Origin: Saprospiraceae bacterium | GTDB lineage: Bacteria > Bacteroidota > Bacteroidia > Chitinophagales > Saprospiraceae | NCBI GenBank assembly: GCA_013001595.1 | Contig: JABDMH010000004.1 | Span: 82,862 to 146,861, forward strand | Reading direction: 5' to 3' | Length of the DNA: 64,000 nucleotides | Shown: piece by piece, positions 17,255 to 26,483 of the stretch | Position numbering within the stretch: position 1 is the stretch's first letter | How the letters are laid out: every line of letters begins with the position of its first letter | The notes under the pieces: model-generated | What the model was told of the DNA's origin: nothing | What the model saw: the letters and a program-made list of their open reading frames with translations, nothing else | Databases searched by the model: none | Program-made: the position numbers and the translations under genes

Positions 17255-17405
17255 AATATAATTTCGTTCAGTAGTCGTAAGTTGGGTAGATTTATAGTAA
17301 ATCGTATATTAGACCAAATGATTTAAGGCAACTGTTTTCATAGTTTATTAATTTTTTTAGGGTGTATAGAGTGTCTGCTTTTCAATAATCAGACACTCTT
17401 TTTTT
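17255..17405 (+). ncRNA. Candidate small RNA ending at the orphan terminator
   Basis: A perfect terminator at 17368-17405 has no protein gene within 640 bases upstream on its strand. A near-match -7 box (TAATTTCG, about 17255-17262) could start a transcript of roughly 140 bases. Inside it, GATTTA/TAAATC forms a 6-bp stem with a 3-base loop. The 5' end is a guess; only the 3' end is well supported. Confidence 0.3.
17368..17405 (+). terminator. Strong intrinsic terminator
   Basis: AGAGTGTCTG (17368-17377) pairs perfectly with CAGACACTCT (17390-17399) across a 12-base loop, and six or seven T follow. It works in the rightward direction only. The nearest rightward gene ends at 16727. Confidence 0.9.
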
Positions 17406-17559
17406 ATCGCTCAGTCATTTTCTTTGGCAACTTATGATTTCGTATTGACTGCATAGGGCTGAGATTACTATCATGGACATATGACCGAAAATATGTGTAT
17501 GTCCTATCAAAGGTGCAGATGTTGAAGTACGCAGGTTGCTTTGATGAGCTTTGCAGGCT

Positions 17560-19671
17560 TTATCTGATGAGTGCCACTTCGCCTCTTCTGACTTCTATGC
17601 TTCCATCTAATCGCTCTAAGGTGGCCATATAGGCATAGACATCACTAGGTGATTGTTTGCCATTGTGCCGTCCATCCCAACCTTGTTCATCCGTGCCTTC
17701 ATACACCAGCTGCCCCCACCGGTTAAAGACCTTAAAGTCAACTAGCCTTATTGCACCAAAAATCAAAACCCGGAAAGTGTTATTGAGCTCATCACCATTT
17801 GGAGTGAAGGCACTTGGTATCTCATACTTGGGTGGTATTCCCTCGATTGTAGTAGTTGCCATGGTCATGCAACCATCTGCGGTCGTTAGTGATACTTTAA
17901 ACACATTGTCACCTTCGGCAACGACCGGAGTTGTTATTGTGGTGCCAGTAGCAGCAATGTCCATGTCATTTACCATCCAAGTGAAGGAGCCCGTACCAGA
18001 TACATCAGGTATGGTGCTTGCCTGGAGATTAATTGGCGTACCAACTTCTACCGAGGAGATCAATGAGTCAGTTTCCACGCTTATACTTGGAATCTGAAAG
18101 CGCTCTATACTAGTGCCTCCAATGCCTAAACACCCATCTGGTTTGACTCCTTGAACAGTGACAGGTTGACCATCGGCTATAGCGACTGGACTCTCACAAT
18201 TTGTACATTCCACAGAACCAGACCAAGTCAAACTCGAGTACTCATTAGCCTGAAGAGCAGACAACAGTACCGGAGATCCCGGACAAACTGCCGTGTCGGG
18301 AATGATGGTTATCGGATCGGGAGGGAAGATATTTACATTTACAGAACCTGAAGCTGGACAACCCATGCTCATCCCTGACATAGTATAGGTCATGCTTGTA
18401 GCGGTCTGTATGGTAGGATCTGGACAATCGGTACAGCTCAATCCTTCTTCAGGGCTCCACATTATTTCATCAAAATCCTCGTCATTGAGCAACTCAACCC
18501 TGACGGGATTGTTTGGACATACCGTTGTGTCTGTCAGGGATAGTTCTACAGGCGGGTTTATTACATTAAGCAACACACTATCCGCTCGCATACAAGCATT
18601 GTTCGTTGTCATCAAACGGAAATATGAGGTATCTTCTGTGGATAGCACAAAGCTCTTTAGACTATCCCCTCTGATTGCTGTACCGGCATCAAACGTCCAC
18701 ATATACTCAATATCCGGAAAATCGCCGGGGAACAGATAGCGTGGAAAGAGTGTAACAATCTCTCCCGGGCAATATGATTCTTTCTCGGGAACGACGGTTA
18801 TGGGCAATTCGGGAATGGAATCCACACGTACAACAACGCTATCCGTAACTGAGCACACATTGTTGGTAAAGGATAAATAATATGTCCTAGTAACATCGGT
18901 ATTCACTTGAATTGCCTGATCATCCAAGATGGTAAGGGCAGAATCCATGGGAGACCAAACATAATCTCCAACTGCGTTCCCAATAATGTCTACCGTTATG
19001 TTGGCGGTTTCGCCAAGGCATACATAGGCAGTGTCTCCTTCATTAAAGACAATACCCGTCCGTAAGTTAATGTCGACCTCGTCTTCTGCCATGCAATTCC
19101 CATAGCTAGCCAAAGCCTTTATTGTTTGTTCTTCATCGGCCACAAAAGAAAGCACATCAGTCAATATCGTATCGTTGCCCACCACCCATTGATAAGTTCC
19201 TGGTAGCACGGTAGAAAGTGAAACAGATTCGCCTTGGCAAACTTCAATATCATCGGGTTCAATTTTCACTTCGAGTGCATCAAGAATTAGCAGATTGAAA
19301 GTGTTGGAGGTGTTTTCGTCAGCCAAGGTGATGGTCAGGCTCTCACGATCTTCAGATTCATTATCTGTGACCGCCCCAATAGGTATTTTCACTGATGTTT
19401 CATTTGGTGGTATCACGAGCGTATCGCCTACCTCTAGGATGTAATCTATGTCCTTAACAGCACTTCCTCCTAGCGTAATAACAAGTGTATATCCAAGTGG
19501 AGAAGGCTCGGTGGCAGTAACCACCAAACTATCTAGATCATCAGTACAGCCTTCGACTAGAAACATACCGCTTCCATTTCCTTCCAGCTTAATATCCAAC
19601 TGTGCGGCATCTTGCCCAAATAACGTCAGCGAGGCTCCGACGCAAAAAAAACAAACCAATAGCTTATTCAT
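17560..19671 (-). CDS. Large surface protein with gliding-type (type B) IX sorting domain
   Basis: The predicted protein of 703 aa starts with a signal peptide (NKLLVCFFCVGASLTLFGQ). A Calx-beta-like segment (SLTITLADENTS) follows, then several immunoglobulin/PKD-like repeats of about 85 residues, each with a CxGE or CPN/CPG opening. The end is the gliding-motility-associated C-terminal domain, with IPSAFTPNGDELNNTF, VFNRWGQLVYE and WDGRHNGKQSPSDVYAY. That domain sends proteins through the type IX secretion system to the surface. The frame is open to 19746, but the Met at 19671 directly precedes the signal peptide. The protein is likely an adhesin or surface scaffold; the ligand is unknown. 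Paired cysteines occur within the repeats. Confidence 0.9.
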   Translation of the reverse strand: MNKLLVCFFCVGASLTLFGQDAAQLDIKLEGNGSGMFLVEGCTDDLDSLVVTATEPSPLGYTLVITLGGSAVKDIDYILEVGDTLVIPPNETSVKIPIGAVTDNESEDRESLTITLADENTSNTFNLLILDALEVKIEPDDIEVCQGESVSLSTVLPGTYQWVVGNDTILTDVLSFVADEEQTIKALASYGNCMAEDEVDINLRTGIVFNEGDTAYVCLGETANITVDIIGNAVGDYVWSPMDSALTILDDQAIQVNTDVTRTYYLSFTNNVCSVTDSVVVRVDSIPELPITVVPEKESYCPGEIVTLFPRYLFPGDFPDIEYMWTFDAGTAIRGDSLKSFVLSTEDTSYFRLMTTNNACMRADSVLLNVINPPVELSLTDTTVCPNNPVRVELLNDEDFDEIMWSPEEGLSCTDCPDPTIQTATSMTYTMSGMSMGCPASGSVNVNIFPPDPITIIPDTAVCPGSPVLLSALQANEYSSLTWSGSVECTNCESPVAIADGQPVTVQGVKPDGCLGIGGTSIERFQIPSISVETDSLISSVEVGTPINLQASTIPDVSGTGSFTWMVNDMDIAATGTTITTPVVAEGDNVFKVSLTTADGCMTMATTTIEGIPPKYEIPSAFTPNGDELNNTFRVLIFGAIRLVDFKVFNRWGQLVYEGTDEQGWDGRHNGKQSPSDVYAYMATLERLDGSIEVRRGEVALIR

Positions 19672-19887
19672 AACTGCAACCATAGACATCAAAAATACAT
19701 ACAAATAATTGATCTCAGCCATCAATAGATCGCATTGATCTGACATTCAATAACCTGAGTTTTTAGTGTTGATAGACAAAAGGTTAAATATACGATCATT
19801 TTAAATACTACTATTTGAATCTTGATGGCGTTGCGAGATAGCTTTGAATATGCAACCGAGCTTCTTGCAGCAGATAATTTTAGTATA

Positions 19888-19912
19888 CTCGACATGCTTA
19901 CTTAACGTCGAG
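19888..19912. repeat. Hairpin downstream of the cytochrome c operon
   Basis: CTCGAC (19888-19893) pairs with GTCGAG (19907-19912) over a 13-base loop. It lies 38 bases after the leftward cytochrome c stop, but no clear T run follows on the minus strand, so termination is possible and not certain. Confidence 0.35.
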
Positions 19913-19949
19913 CATTTAATTTCCTTGTGATCGTTTCAGAGTTGATATT

Positions 19950-20348
19950 TCACTTTCGGCCAAGACATCTTTCCAGATTCTGTTCTACAATCTCCTGAGA
20001 TAGCTTCTCCAATGAAGGATGCCAGCTGTGTGCGATGAAATTATAGATGTTAGCGATTTCGGCTGATGAAAGATCAGGTAATCCCTCCATTGGGGTATCA
20101 TAGATTTGCATGCCGATTATTATAGTGTCCGAGAGCCCATGTCGTACAATGCAGGCAAAGTCATTGGCAAAATCCTCTCGATATGAGGGACCATTTAAAG
20201 GAGGATATAAGCTTCCAAGCCCAACACCATCAGACATATGACAATTAGAACAATGGATTTCATACAACCTGGCACCTTGTACATAAGGATTGTAGGTACA
20301 ACTCATGATTGGGACAAGTACAGTGAGGATAACCAGACTAGCCTTCAT
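19950..20348 (-). CDS. Cytochrome c lipoprotein
   Basis: This 132-aa protein has a lipoprotein signal (VPIMSC, lipid-bearing Cys17), a haem c attachment motif CSNCH (Cys33, Cys36, His37) and a downstream Met that can act as sixth ligand (TPMEGLPDLS). The fold is a small class I cytochrome c as found in quinol or cytochrome oxidase chains. It would sit on the outer face of the cytoplasmic membrane, or in the periplasm, and carry electrons. Its start overlaps the SCO gene by 11 bases, so the two are made together. It is the last gene of a three-gene leftward operon. Confidence 0.9.
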   Translation of the reverse strand: MKASLVILTVLVPIMSCTYNPYVQGARLYEIHCSNCHMSDGVGLGSLYPPLNGPSYREDFANDFACIVRHGLSDTIIIGMQIYDTPMEGLPDLSSAEIANIYNFIAHSWHPSLEKLSQEIVEQNLERCLGRK

Positions 20349-20958
20349 CTAGCAGAAGCTCAATATCGTTGGCGAAGGCATCCACTGATTCAGGGTTCGT
20401 ACCATCGCAATGTGCACGCACATGTCCTTTGCCATCCACCAAGATGAGTCTACCACTGTGATCGAATCCCCCAGCTGCATCTTCATCCTCAAAGGCTACA
20501 TTAAAGTATTGATTAGCAACTCGTTCGACTTCATCCTTATTCAATTGTACCAAATACCACTGGTCTCCATCGATTCCAATCTTATCAGCGTATCTCTTAA
20601 GTATAGGAATGGAATCCTTCCGGTAGTCGATTGACATTGAGAGAAACTTTAGTTCCTTGGGATCATCAAATCGTTCTTGCAATCGCAACATTTGACGTTT
20701 AACTCTTGGACAAATGGTTGGACAGCTAGTAAAGAAAAAGTCAGCTACATAGGGCACTCCAGACAACAGCTCCGAAGAAATTTCAACACTATCCTGGTTT
20801 ACGTACTTAAATCCGGGAATGGTGTAGTACTGAGTATCGCCATCGATAATTTCTCGTTCACCAATGTAAGGTAGCTTCCCGTCGTGCTGTTGGCAGGATG
20901 ATAGCAAAATACCAGCCACGCATATCATTAAATTGGTTCTAATCACCCGGCTCTTCAT
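20338..20958 (-). CDS. SCO1/SenC copper chaperone lipoprotein
   Basis: This 206-aa protein has a lipobox (LLSSC, Cys22) and the SCO1/SenC thioredoxin-like domain. The copper-binding CxxxC is present as CPTIC and the third ligand is the His in GGFDHSGRLILVD. SCO proteins deliver copper to the CuA site of cytochrome c oxidase, or keep its thiols reduced. The neighbouring cytochrome c supports a respiratory role, possibly with a haem-copper oxidase coded elsewhere. It overlaps the upstream gene by 20 bases and the cytochrome c gene by 11, which indicates a tight operon. Confidence 0.92.
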   Translation of the reverse strand: MKSRVIRTNLMICVAGILLSSCQQHDGKLPYIGEREIIDGDTQYYTIPGFKYVNQDSVEISSELLSGVPYVADFFFTSCPTICPRVKRQMLRLQERFDDPKELKFLSMSIDYRKDSIPILKRYADKIGIDGDQWYLVQLNKDEVERVANQYFNVAFEDEDAAGGFDHSGRLILVDGKGHVRAHCDGTNPESVDAFANDIELLLDEG

Positions 20959-21448
20959 TTGCCTTTAGATATTCATTTGCATCCTCAATACTGCGCAGCA
21001 TTAGATCCTTCATACTGTTAGCTGACGACTTTTCGGCTCGCAGAAATTTTTCCTTATCATCTACCGGTACTGAATCCAGTTTAGCAAATCTATGCATCCA
21101 TGACCACATTGCATTCTCAGCACGATTCAATTCCCCTAGCATTCGATTCGTTTCTTTCAATTTCTCCTTATTTACTGGTTCTTGGTTCCTTAAGGTATCT
21201 AGTTGACTTGATAGGCTATTTTGCAGTTTGCTGATTTGGTTCATCTCCGGCATCACTTCATCATGGATCTGCAAGATCTCCTGATAAAGTGGTTGTAATC
21301 GCTCCGGTACTGATGCTTCTGGTGTGGTTTTAGCATAATCATTTCCACATGCTACGGTGAATCCAATCACGATCAATAAGAGTAACCATAACCTATTGGT
21401 ATATTGGCAGATGTATTCCATTAGTCCTAGCAACAAATTCTTGGTCAT
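20939..21448 (-). CDS. Helical lipoprotein of unknown function
   Basis: This 169-aa protein starts with a hydrophobic signal segment ending in TVACG, so lipidation at Cys34 is likely. The rest is almost entirely helical and charged (about residues 55-165), with heptad-like Leu/Met spacing, which suggests a coiled coil. Similar small proteins occur next to SCO/cytochrome genes in Bacteroidota, but I do not know a function. It is the first gene of the operon with SCO and cytochrome c. A perfect -7 box (TAACTTTG, complement of 21469-21476) gives a start about 16 bases before the ATG at 21448, which supports that start over the internal ATG at 21421. Confidence 0.7.
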   Translation of the reverse strand: MTKNLLLGLMEYICQYTNRLWLLLLIVIGFTVACGNDYAKTTPEASVPERLQPLYQEILQIHDEVMPEMNQISKLQNSLSSQLDTLRNQEPVNKEKLKETNRMLGELNRAENAMWSWMHRFAKLDSVPVDDKEKFLRAEKSSANSMKDLMLRSIEDANEYLKANEEPGD

Positions 21449-21468
21449 TGTGTTGGTATTTTAAATTG

Positions 21469-21476
21469 CAAAGTTA
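21469..21476 (-). promoter_or_regulatory. -7 box for the leftward SCO/cytochrome c operon
   Basis: On the minus strand TAACTTTG, followed by CA, is a perfect TAnnTTTG box. It would place the transcript start near 21464, close to the first ATG of the operon. Confidence 0.5.
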
Positions 21477-21529
21477 TGAATTCATTTCGGCTTTAATCTC
21501 AGTTAATGAAAGTGATTAGGGCAGTGTTT

Positions 21530-21537
21530 TAATTTTG
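21530..21537 (+). promoter_or_regulatory. -7 box for the cryptochrome gene
   Basis: TAATTTTG matches TAnnTTTG. The transcript would begin about 21542, immediately before the ATG at 21544, so the mRNA would be nearly leaderless. The match also argues against the upstream TTG at 21535 as a start, because it lies inside the box. Confidence 0.45.
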
Positions 21538-21543
21538 TCTCGC

Positions 21544-22896
21544 ATGAAAAGAACCGGCATTGTTTGGTTTAGATCAGACCTTCGGCTTCACGATAATGAA
21601 GCACTGCACGAAGCTATTCATGCCTGTGATCAAGTGATCCCTGTATATGTTTTTGAACCGATTTTTCTTGAGAAATCAAAGCGATTCGGGATGCCTAGAA
21701 TGGGTATAAACCGATTACGCTTTCTGATCGAGAGCGTTGAAAATCTGCGCGAGAATATACGTCAACGCGGTAACGAACTGCTTATTCGTGTGGGTCCAGC
21801 TGAAGACATAATTTTCGATCTTGCACAACAATTTCGGACAAGCTGGGTTTTTTGCAATCGGGAACGTACCAGGGATGAAGTTAATATTCAAGATCGGTTG
21901 GAAAAGAAATTATGGTCTATAGGGCAAGAGATGAGGTTCTCTCGCGGCAAAATGACTTATTATACTCAGGACCTGCCTTTTCCGATAACCCAAACGCCAG
22001 ATTCCTTTGCCACCTTTAAGAAAGAGGTGGAAAACTTTATCACAGTGCGGCCACCATTGGCAACTCCCAAAACCATACCTGCTTTAGCTGAGCAAACCAT
22101 CGAAGCGGGGGAGATCCCTGATCCTGCATACTTATTGGAGGGGGTCGTAATGGCAACTGCTCAATCAGAAATCCGTGGGGGTGAAACCCAAGGCATAGCT
22201 CGCTTGGAAGAATTTGCCAGTGGAAGCAAGGGAATAAGAATGTACGATGCCTGGAGAGATGGATTAGATGACAAGACTAGTTTAATCTCTGCTTACCTGA
22301 GCAATGGGAGCCTCTCACCGAAAAAAGTATACGAAGCGGTTTGTACCAGAAAAGACCGGAGGTTTGGAGATGATTCAACTAGATTTTTCAATGTGTTAAT
22401 GTGGCGGGATTTTCTGAGGCTGATGGGAAAGAAACATGGTGACAAGATCTTTCAACCCGGAGGTACAAATGGAATAGTGCGTCAGGACCTGGTTGAAGAT
22501 TGGTCAAGTTTTGAAACGTGGAGAAAGGGACAAACAGGTGTGCCAGTAATAGATGCGTGTATGCGGAAGCTCAATTCGACGGGATTTATCTCCAATCGTG
22601 CACGAAAACTGGTTTCTTCTTATCTCATAAATGATCTATCTGTTTCTTGGTTAATGGGAGCTGAATATTTTGAATCTGTACTTATAGACTATGATCCTTG
22701 TAGTAACTATGGCAATTGGAATTATGCTGCTGGTGTAGACTCAGATACCTATAGTGAAGTAGTACTCAATATTGGATCTCAGGCGAAGAAATTAGATCCA
22801 GACGCCAGTTTCACCAGAAAGTGGGCCAAGGAATATCGAAGTTTCTCCTCTAATCAGATCCAACAGCTTTATGATCGTGCGGAGATGGCCATATAA
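21544..22896 (+). CDS. Cryptochrome DASH / photolyase family protein
   Basis: The 450-aa protein has an N-terminal antenna-binding Rossmann domain (WFRSDLRLHDNEAL) and a C-terminal FAD-binding helical domain (about 210-440). The stretches TGFISNRARKLVSSYL and LIDYDPCSNYGNWNY follow the pattern of cryptochrome DASH rather than of CPD photolyase. Such enzymes repair pyrimidine dimers in single-stranded DNA using blue light and may also act as light sensors. The ATG at 21544 is chosen over a TTG at 21535 because the latter lies in the likely promoter. The gene is divergent from the SCO operon; both -7 boxes lie in the same 90-base gap. Confidence 0.9.
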   Translation: MKRTGIVWFRSDLRLHDNEALHEAIHACDQVIPVYVFEPIFLEKSKRFGMPRMGINRLRFLIESVENLRENIRQRGNELLIRVGPAEDIIFDLAQQFRTSWVFCNRERTRDEVNIQDRLEKKLWSIGQEMRFSRGKMTYYTQDLPFPITQTPDSFATFKKEVENFITVRPPLATPKTIPALAEQTIEAGEIPDPAYLLEGVVMATAQSEIRGGETQGIARLEEFASGSKGIRMYDAWRDGLDDKTSLISAYLSNGSLSPKKVYEAVCTRKDRRFGDDSTRFFNVLMWRDFLRLMGKKHGDKIFQPGGTNGIVRQDLVEDWSSFETWRKGQTGVPVIDACMRKLNSTGFISNRARKLVSSYLINDLSVSWLMGAEYFESVLIDYDPCSNYGNWNYAAGVDSDTYSEVVLNIGSQAKKLDPDASFTRKWAKEYRSFSSNQIQQLYDRAEMAI

Positions 22897-22931
22897 ATTC
22901 GGCGTTATCTCAGCACTATATAAAGGGTGAA

Positions 22932-24386
22932 TCATTCTAAGACGCTCAAAAGGCTGATTGGAAGGTCACGTCCATCACACAAAGCCTTTATTTTATCCTG
23001 CTCCCTGAGCAGTTCATCCCGATCTTTCTCCGTCGCCCATTTGAGCATCAGTACCGGAGCAAGGGTCGAATCTGAGCTCAAATGATGTTCTGCATAAGCC
23101 ACTTCTTCAAGTCCATCGAATAAAATGAGTAATTCTCCTAGTAGTTGGGTATAAGATGCTTTTTTGGAGAGTTTCTCTTGATTTGTTGCCAATGCATTAA
23201 GATCGGAACGCTGAGTCTCTCGAAAGATATCGAGACGCTCATCAAAACTCGTATTGAAATGCTCAAATTGCGCTTGGAGTGAACTAAATAGGGACAGGTC
23301 AATTTCGGAGGTGGGGATAATTTCAAGATCCAGATCACCCAATCCTACGGCCTGCATGCCTTCCTTGTAAAGCACGCTATCACTCATATTGATTACGGAG
23401 CCATAGACTTTTAATACCAGCGTCTTTCCGTCATCAGTTTCCACTATTTGACAATCATCCAAGTACTTGGATTTTTCCTCAAGATATTCTTGAATAAAGC
23501 GCTGCCTGCCTCGCTCGATATTGACCTTTTGGAGGACCCTTCTAAGTATAAAGAAGCTGGGTATGATCATAAGTAGACTGAAGGAAAAGATAAATAGTAG
23601 GGTCCTTTTTCTCGTTCTTACGTCAGGGTATTTTTTAAAGGGAAAATTCAAATAACGAACAATCAAAAATGTAGCCGCTGCAACAAAGAATGAGTTAAGA
23701 AAAAACAGATAAAAAGAATTGAAAATCAGGGAGGAAGTATCAAAATTGGCAGGGATACCCAATCCCAACATGCTCTCCAATGCCTTAGCCAGCCCAAAAC
23801 CCGTAACACATAGTGGTGGCATCAAAGCGGTGGCGATGGCTACGCCGGGAATGGCACTGGACTGTTCTTCTCTACTCACCGAGATTATGCCGGCAATACC
23901 GCCAAAAAATGCAACAAGTACATCGAGGAAGGTCGGTTCAGTACGCATCACGATTTCGTCGGTAAGCTCCCCAAATGGAGTTATGAAAAAGTAGACCGTG
24001 CTGGTAAATAGGGCTATTCCAATAGCAATGCCAAAATGCCGACCTGCTGTAGACAGCGCATCCCTATCATTGGTAGCTATGCCCAGGCCAAGTCCTAAGA
24101 TGGGGGACATTAGGGGTGAAATAAGCATTCCCCCAATAATTACCGCTGGGGAGTTTAGGTCCAACCCCAGAGATGCGACCATAATGCTGCACATTAATAG
24201 CCAGGCGTTGGCACCCTGAATGCGTTTGTTTTCTTTGATGCGCCTGATTGTGCCTTCACGATCCAAACCTGGACGCAGACTGGTCAAGCCCTTCAGAAAT
24301 TTTCCTAAGTTCTGCCTTAGCCGTGCAAAGTCAGAGTGAATCTCTTTGGTGATGTCTTCCTCCGGTGCAGAATCTTGATTATTCAT
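22932..24386 (-). CDS. DUF389 family membrane protein
   Basis: The 484-aa protein belongs to the DUF389 family of multi-pass membrane proteins. After an acidic N-terminus it has about six or seven hydrophobic segments between residues 60 and 290, with the characteristic GGMLISPLMSPILGLGLGI and ATALMPPLCVTGFGLA. The remaining 190 residues form a soluble tail with alternating strands and helices. The molecular role of this family is not established; transport or stress sensing has been suggested. The frame can be extended to a TTG two codons upstream, but the ATG at 24386 is preferred. It lies 17 bases downstream of the LolD-like ATPase gene on the same strand. Confidence 0.88.
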   Translation of the reverse strand: MNNQDSAPEEDITKEIHSDFARLRQNLGKFLKGLTSLRPGLDREGTIRRIKENKRIQGANAWLLMCSIMVASLGLDLNSPAVIIGGMLISPLMSPILGLGLGIATNDRDALSTAGRHFGIAIGIALFTSTVYFFITPFGELTDEIVMRTEPTFLDVLVAFFGGIAGIISVSREEQSSAIPGVAIATALMPPLCVTGFGLAKALESMLGLGIPANFDTSSLIFNSFYLFFLNSFFVAAATFLIVRYLNFPFKKYPDVRTRKRTLLFIFSFSLLMIIPSFFILRRVLQKVNIERGRQRFIQEYLEEKSKYLDDCQIVETDDGKTLVLKVYGSVINMSDSVLYKEGMQAVGLGDLDLEIIPTSEIDLSLFSSLQAQFEHFNTSFDERLDIFRETQRSDLNALATNQEKLSKKASYTQLLGELLILFDGLEEVAYAEHHLSSDSTLAPVLMLKWATEKDRDELLREQDKIKALCDGRDLPISLLSVLE

Positions 24387-24403
24387 GATCAATAAAAGAG
24401 AAA

Positions 24404-25054
24404 CTAAACAATAATGCCATCAGCCATTTGTAGTATTCGATCACATCGTGCTGCCAGGTCTTCATTGTGTGTCACAATGACGAATGTTTGATTAAAATCA
24501 CGTCGTAGATCAAAGATCAATTTATGGATATCTTCAGAGCTTTGTGTATCCAGATTCCCAGTTGGTTCATCTGCTAATACTACATCAGGTTCATTTATTA
24601 AGGATCGCGCAATTGCTACTCTTTGTTGTTCACCTCCTGACATTTGATTTGGCTTATGGTCTAATCTTTGGGCTAAGCCAAGATAGGAGAGGAGCTCTGT
24701 GGCTCGCTCCTCCACCGTACTACGATCTTTCTTCCCGATAAAGGCTGGTATGCAAACATTTTCCAACGCTGTGAATTCATCTAACAGATGATGGAACTGA
24801 AAGATAAAGCCAATATGCTGGTTTCTAAAGGCAGACAAACTTTTGTCTGAAAGCATATTTACATCAATCTCATCGTAGTTTAGGATACCCTGATCGGCTT
24901 TATCCAACGTTCCTAAGATGTGGAGCAGCGTTGTTTTTCCCGTGCCTGATTTGCCTACTATGGCTACCACTTCACCCTTACTGATTTCTATCTCTACGCC
25001 TCGCAGTACATGTATCTTGTCATAGTGTTTATGTATATCTTTGGCAATAATCAT
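24404..25054 (-). CDS. LolD/MacB-type ABC transporter ATPase
   Basis: This 216-aa ABC ATPase has Walker A GKSGTGKTT near residue 34, a Q-loop, the signature MSGGEQQRVAIARSL and Walker B VVLADEPTGNLD. Length and motifs match the LolD/MacB/FtsE group, whose members release lipoproteins from the inner membrane or drive mechanotransmission. No permease gene is next to it, so the partner must be elsewhere. The nearest neighbour is the DUF389 gene 17 bases downstream, which is not a known ABC permease. Assignment as LolD is likely but not proven. Confidence 0.88.
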   Translation of the reverse strand: MIIAKDIHKHYDKIHVLRGVEIEISKGEVVAIVGKSGTGKTTLLHILGTLDKADQGILNYDEIDVNMLSDKSLSAFRNQHIGFIFQFHHLLDEFTALENVCIPAFIGKKDRSTVEERATELLSYLGLAQRLDHKPNQMSGGEQQRVAIARSLINEPDVVLADEPTGNLDTQSSEDIHKLIFDLRRDFNQTFVIVTHNEDLAARCDRILQMADGIIV

Positions 25055-25156
25055 GCACTCGGAGTTCAGTTGCAGTCAAAGATAAGATTCAATGGGAAAA
25101 GTGACTTATCTAGCAATTCTGACAACAATAATTCGTATGCAAGAAAGGTTTATATG

Positions 25157-25164
25157 TATGTTTG
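25157..25164 (+). promoter_or_regulatory. -7 box before the glycosyltransferase pair
   Basis: TATGTTTG is a perfect TAnnTTTG match, 22 bases before the ATG at 25187. No perfect TTTG is found at the -33 distance. Confidence 0.4.
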
Positions 25165-25186
25165 TTTTTGAGACCAGAACCAAACA

Positions 25187-26386
25187 ATGAGGATTCTCCA
25201 GCTATGTAAGAAATTTCCTTATCCGCTAAGGGACGGAGAGTCACTTGCTGTTACTTATCTCGCAAGGGCCCTGAGCAAGTTGGGAAATGAGGTTACCTTA
25301 TTGGCCATGAATACGACCAAGCATCATGTGCAGGTCGGAAAAGTCAAACAACACCTAAGTCACTATACGGCAGTGCATCATACCACTTTAGACAATGGTG
25401 TGAAGCCATTACATGCATTTCTCAATCTTTTTTCTTCGGACTCATATAACATCAGTCGTTTCGATAATGAGGCCTTCCGCAACAAATTGACCATATTATT
25501 GAAGCATGAAAAGTATGACTTGATTCAACTTGAATCACTGTACTTGGCACCATACATCGATGTGATACGAAAACATTCGAATGCTGGGATCGCTCTTAGG
25601 GCTCACAATGTTGAGCATGAGATATGGGAGAGGATGGCAGAGAATGAAGAGGTGGCCTTGAGAAGATGGTATCTAGACTATTCCGCAAGGAAACTTAGGA
25701 AATATGAAATCGATCAATTGGAGAACATTGATCTGCTGTTGCCCATTTCAACTATTGACCAACGGAAGTTTTGTGCATTGGGCTATAAAGGACCTTCGAA
25801 GGCACTACCAATTGGATTAGACTTGACCAAGTTTTCTTTTAATCAAGTAGAGCCAGAGACACCATTATCCGTATCATTTATTGGGTCACTGGATTGGATG
25901 CCCAATATAGAGGGTCTCAACTGGTTTTTGGATCAAGTATGGCCTCACATAGTTAGGATCTTTCCGAAATTGAAGCTGGAGGTAGCAGGACGCAACTGTC
26001 CGCAATGGCTGAGGGACGTTCAGATGAAAAACCTTGAGATTGTTGGAGAAGTTAGAGATTCTTCTACGTTTCTCCTGAAGCACCCAATTATGGTAGTGCC
26101 ACTGTTGTCTGGCAGTGGCATGAGGGCAAAGATCGTAGAAGCCATGGCACTCGGACGTATTGTGATTACTACCCCTCTTGGTCTGGAAGGTATTTCTGCG
26201 AAAGATAAAGAAGAGGTGCTCGTGGCCAAATCCGTAGATCAATTCATTCGCAAGTTTAGGTTTTGCTATCACCACAAAAGACACTTACCTAATCTTTCTT
26301 CTAATGCTAGGAAACTGACCGAAGAGAAATTCGATCACATTCGTGTTGGACAAAAACTTTTGGAGGCATATCAAGCCACTTGTTAA
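25187..26386 (+). CDS. GT-B glycosyltransferase (GT4-like)
   Basis: This 399-aa protein has a GT-B fold: an N-terminal acceptor domain starting MRILQLCKKFPYPLRDGES and a C-terminal nucleotide-sugar domain with VSFIGSLDWMPNIEG near residue 230 and the GSGMRAKIVEAMALG motif near 305. The latter holds the Glu that usually contacts the donor in family 4 enzymes. The enzyme is cytoplasmic and probably acts in a cell-surface or exopolysaccharide pathway. A second, diverged enzyme of the same type follows after 97 bases, so the two may add consecutive sugars. Confidence 0.9.
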   Translation: MRILQLCKKFPYPLRDGESLAVTYLARALSKLGNEVTLLAMNTTKHHVQVGKVKQHLSHYTAVHHTTLDNGVKPLHAFLNLFSSDSYNISRFDNEAFRNKLTILLKHEKYDLIQLESLYLAPYIDVIRKHSNAGIALRAHNVEHEIWERMAENEEVALRRWYLDYSARKLRKYEIDQLENIDLLLPISTIDQRKFCALGYKGPSKALPIGLDLTKFSFNQVEPETPLSVSFIGSLDWMPNIEGLNWFLDQVWPHIVRIFPKLKLEVAGRNCPQWLRDVQMKNLEIVGEVRDSSTFLLKHPIMVVPLLSGSGMRAKIVEAMALGRIVITTPLGLEGISAKDKEEVLVAKSVDQFIRKFRFCYHHKRHLPNLSSNARKLTEEKFDHIRVGQKLLEAYQATC

Positions 26387-26483
26387 TCATCCCCGATCAA
26401 TACGCCACTTACTAAGAATTTTTCCTGGACAGTCTCCGTTGAATTGATACTTTTGATGCCATAATTAAAAGCTGGTTCTCTGC

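Larger units (their letters stand above)
16728..17559. other. 832-base stretch without a conventional gene
   Basis: This AT-rich interval contains a small hairpin just after the upstream stop (CCACT/AGTGG at 16737-16754), a possible 53-aa leftward reading frame (16917-17078) and a strong rightward terminator (17368-17405) with no rightward gene in front of it. No long reading frame, tRNA or rRNA is visible. It may hold a small RNA. Confidence 0.6.
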
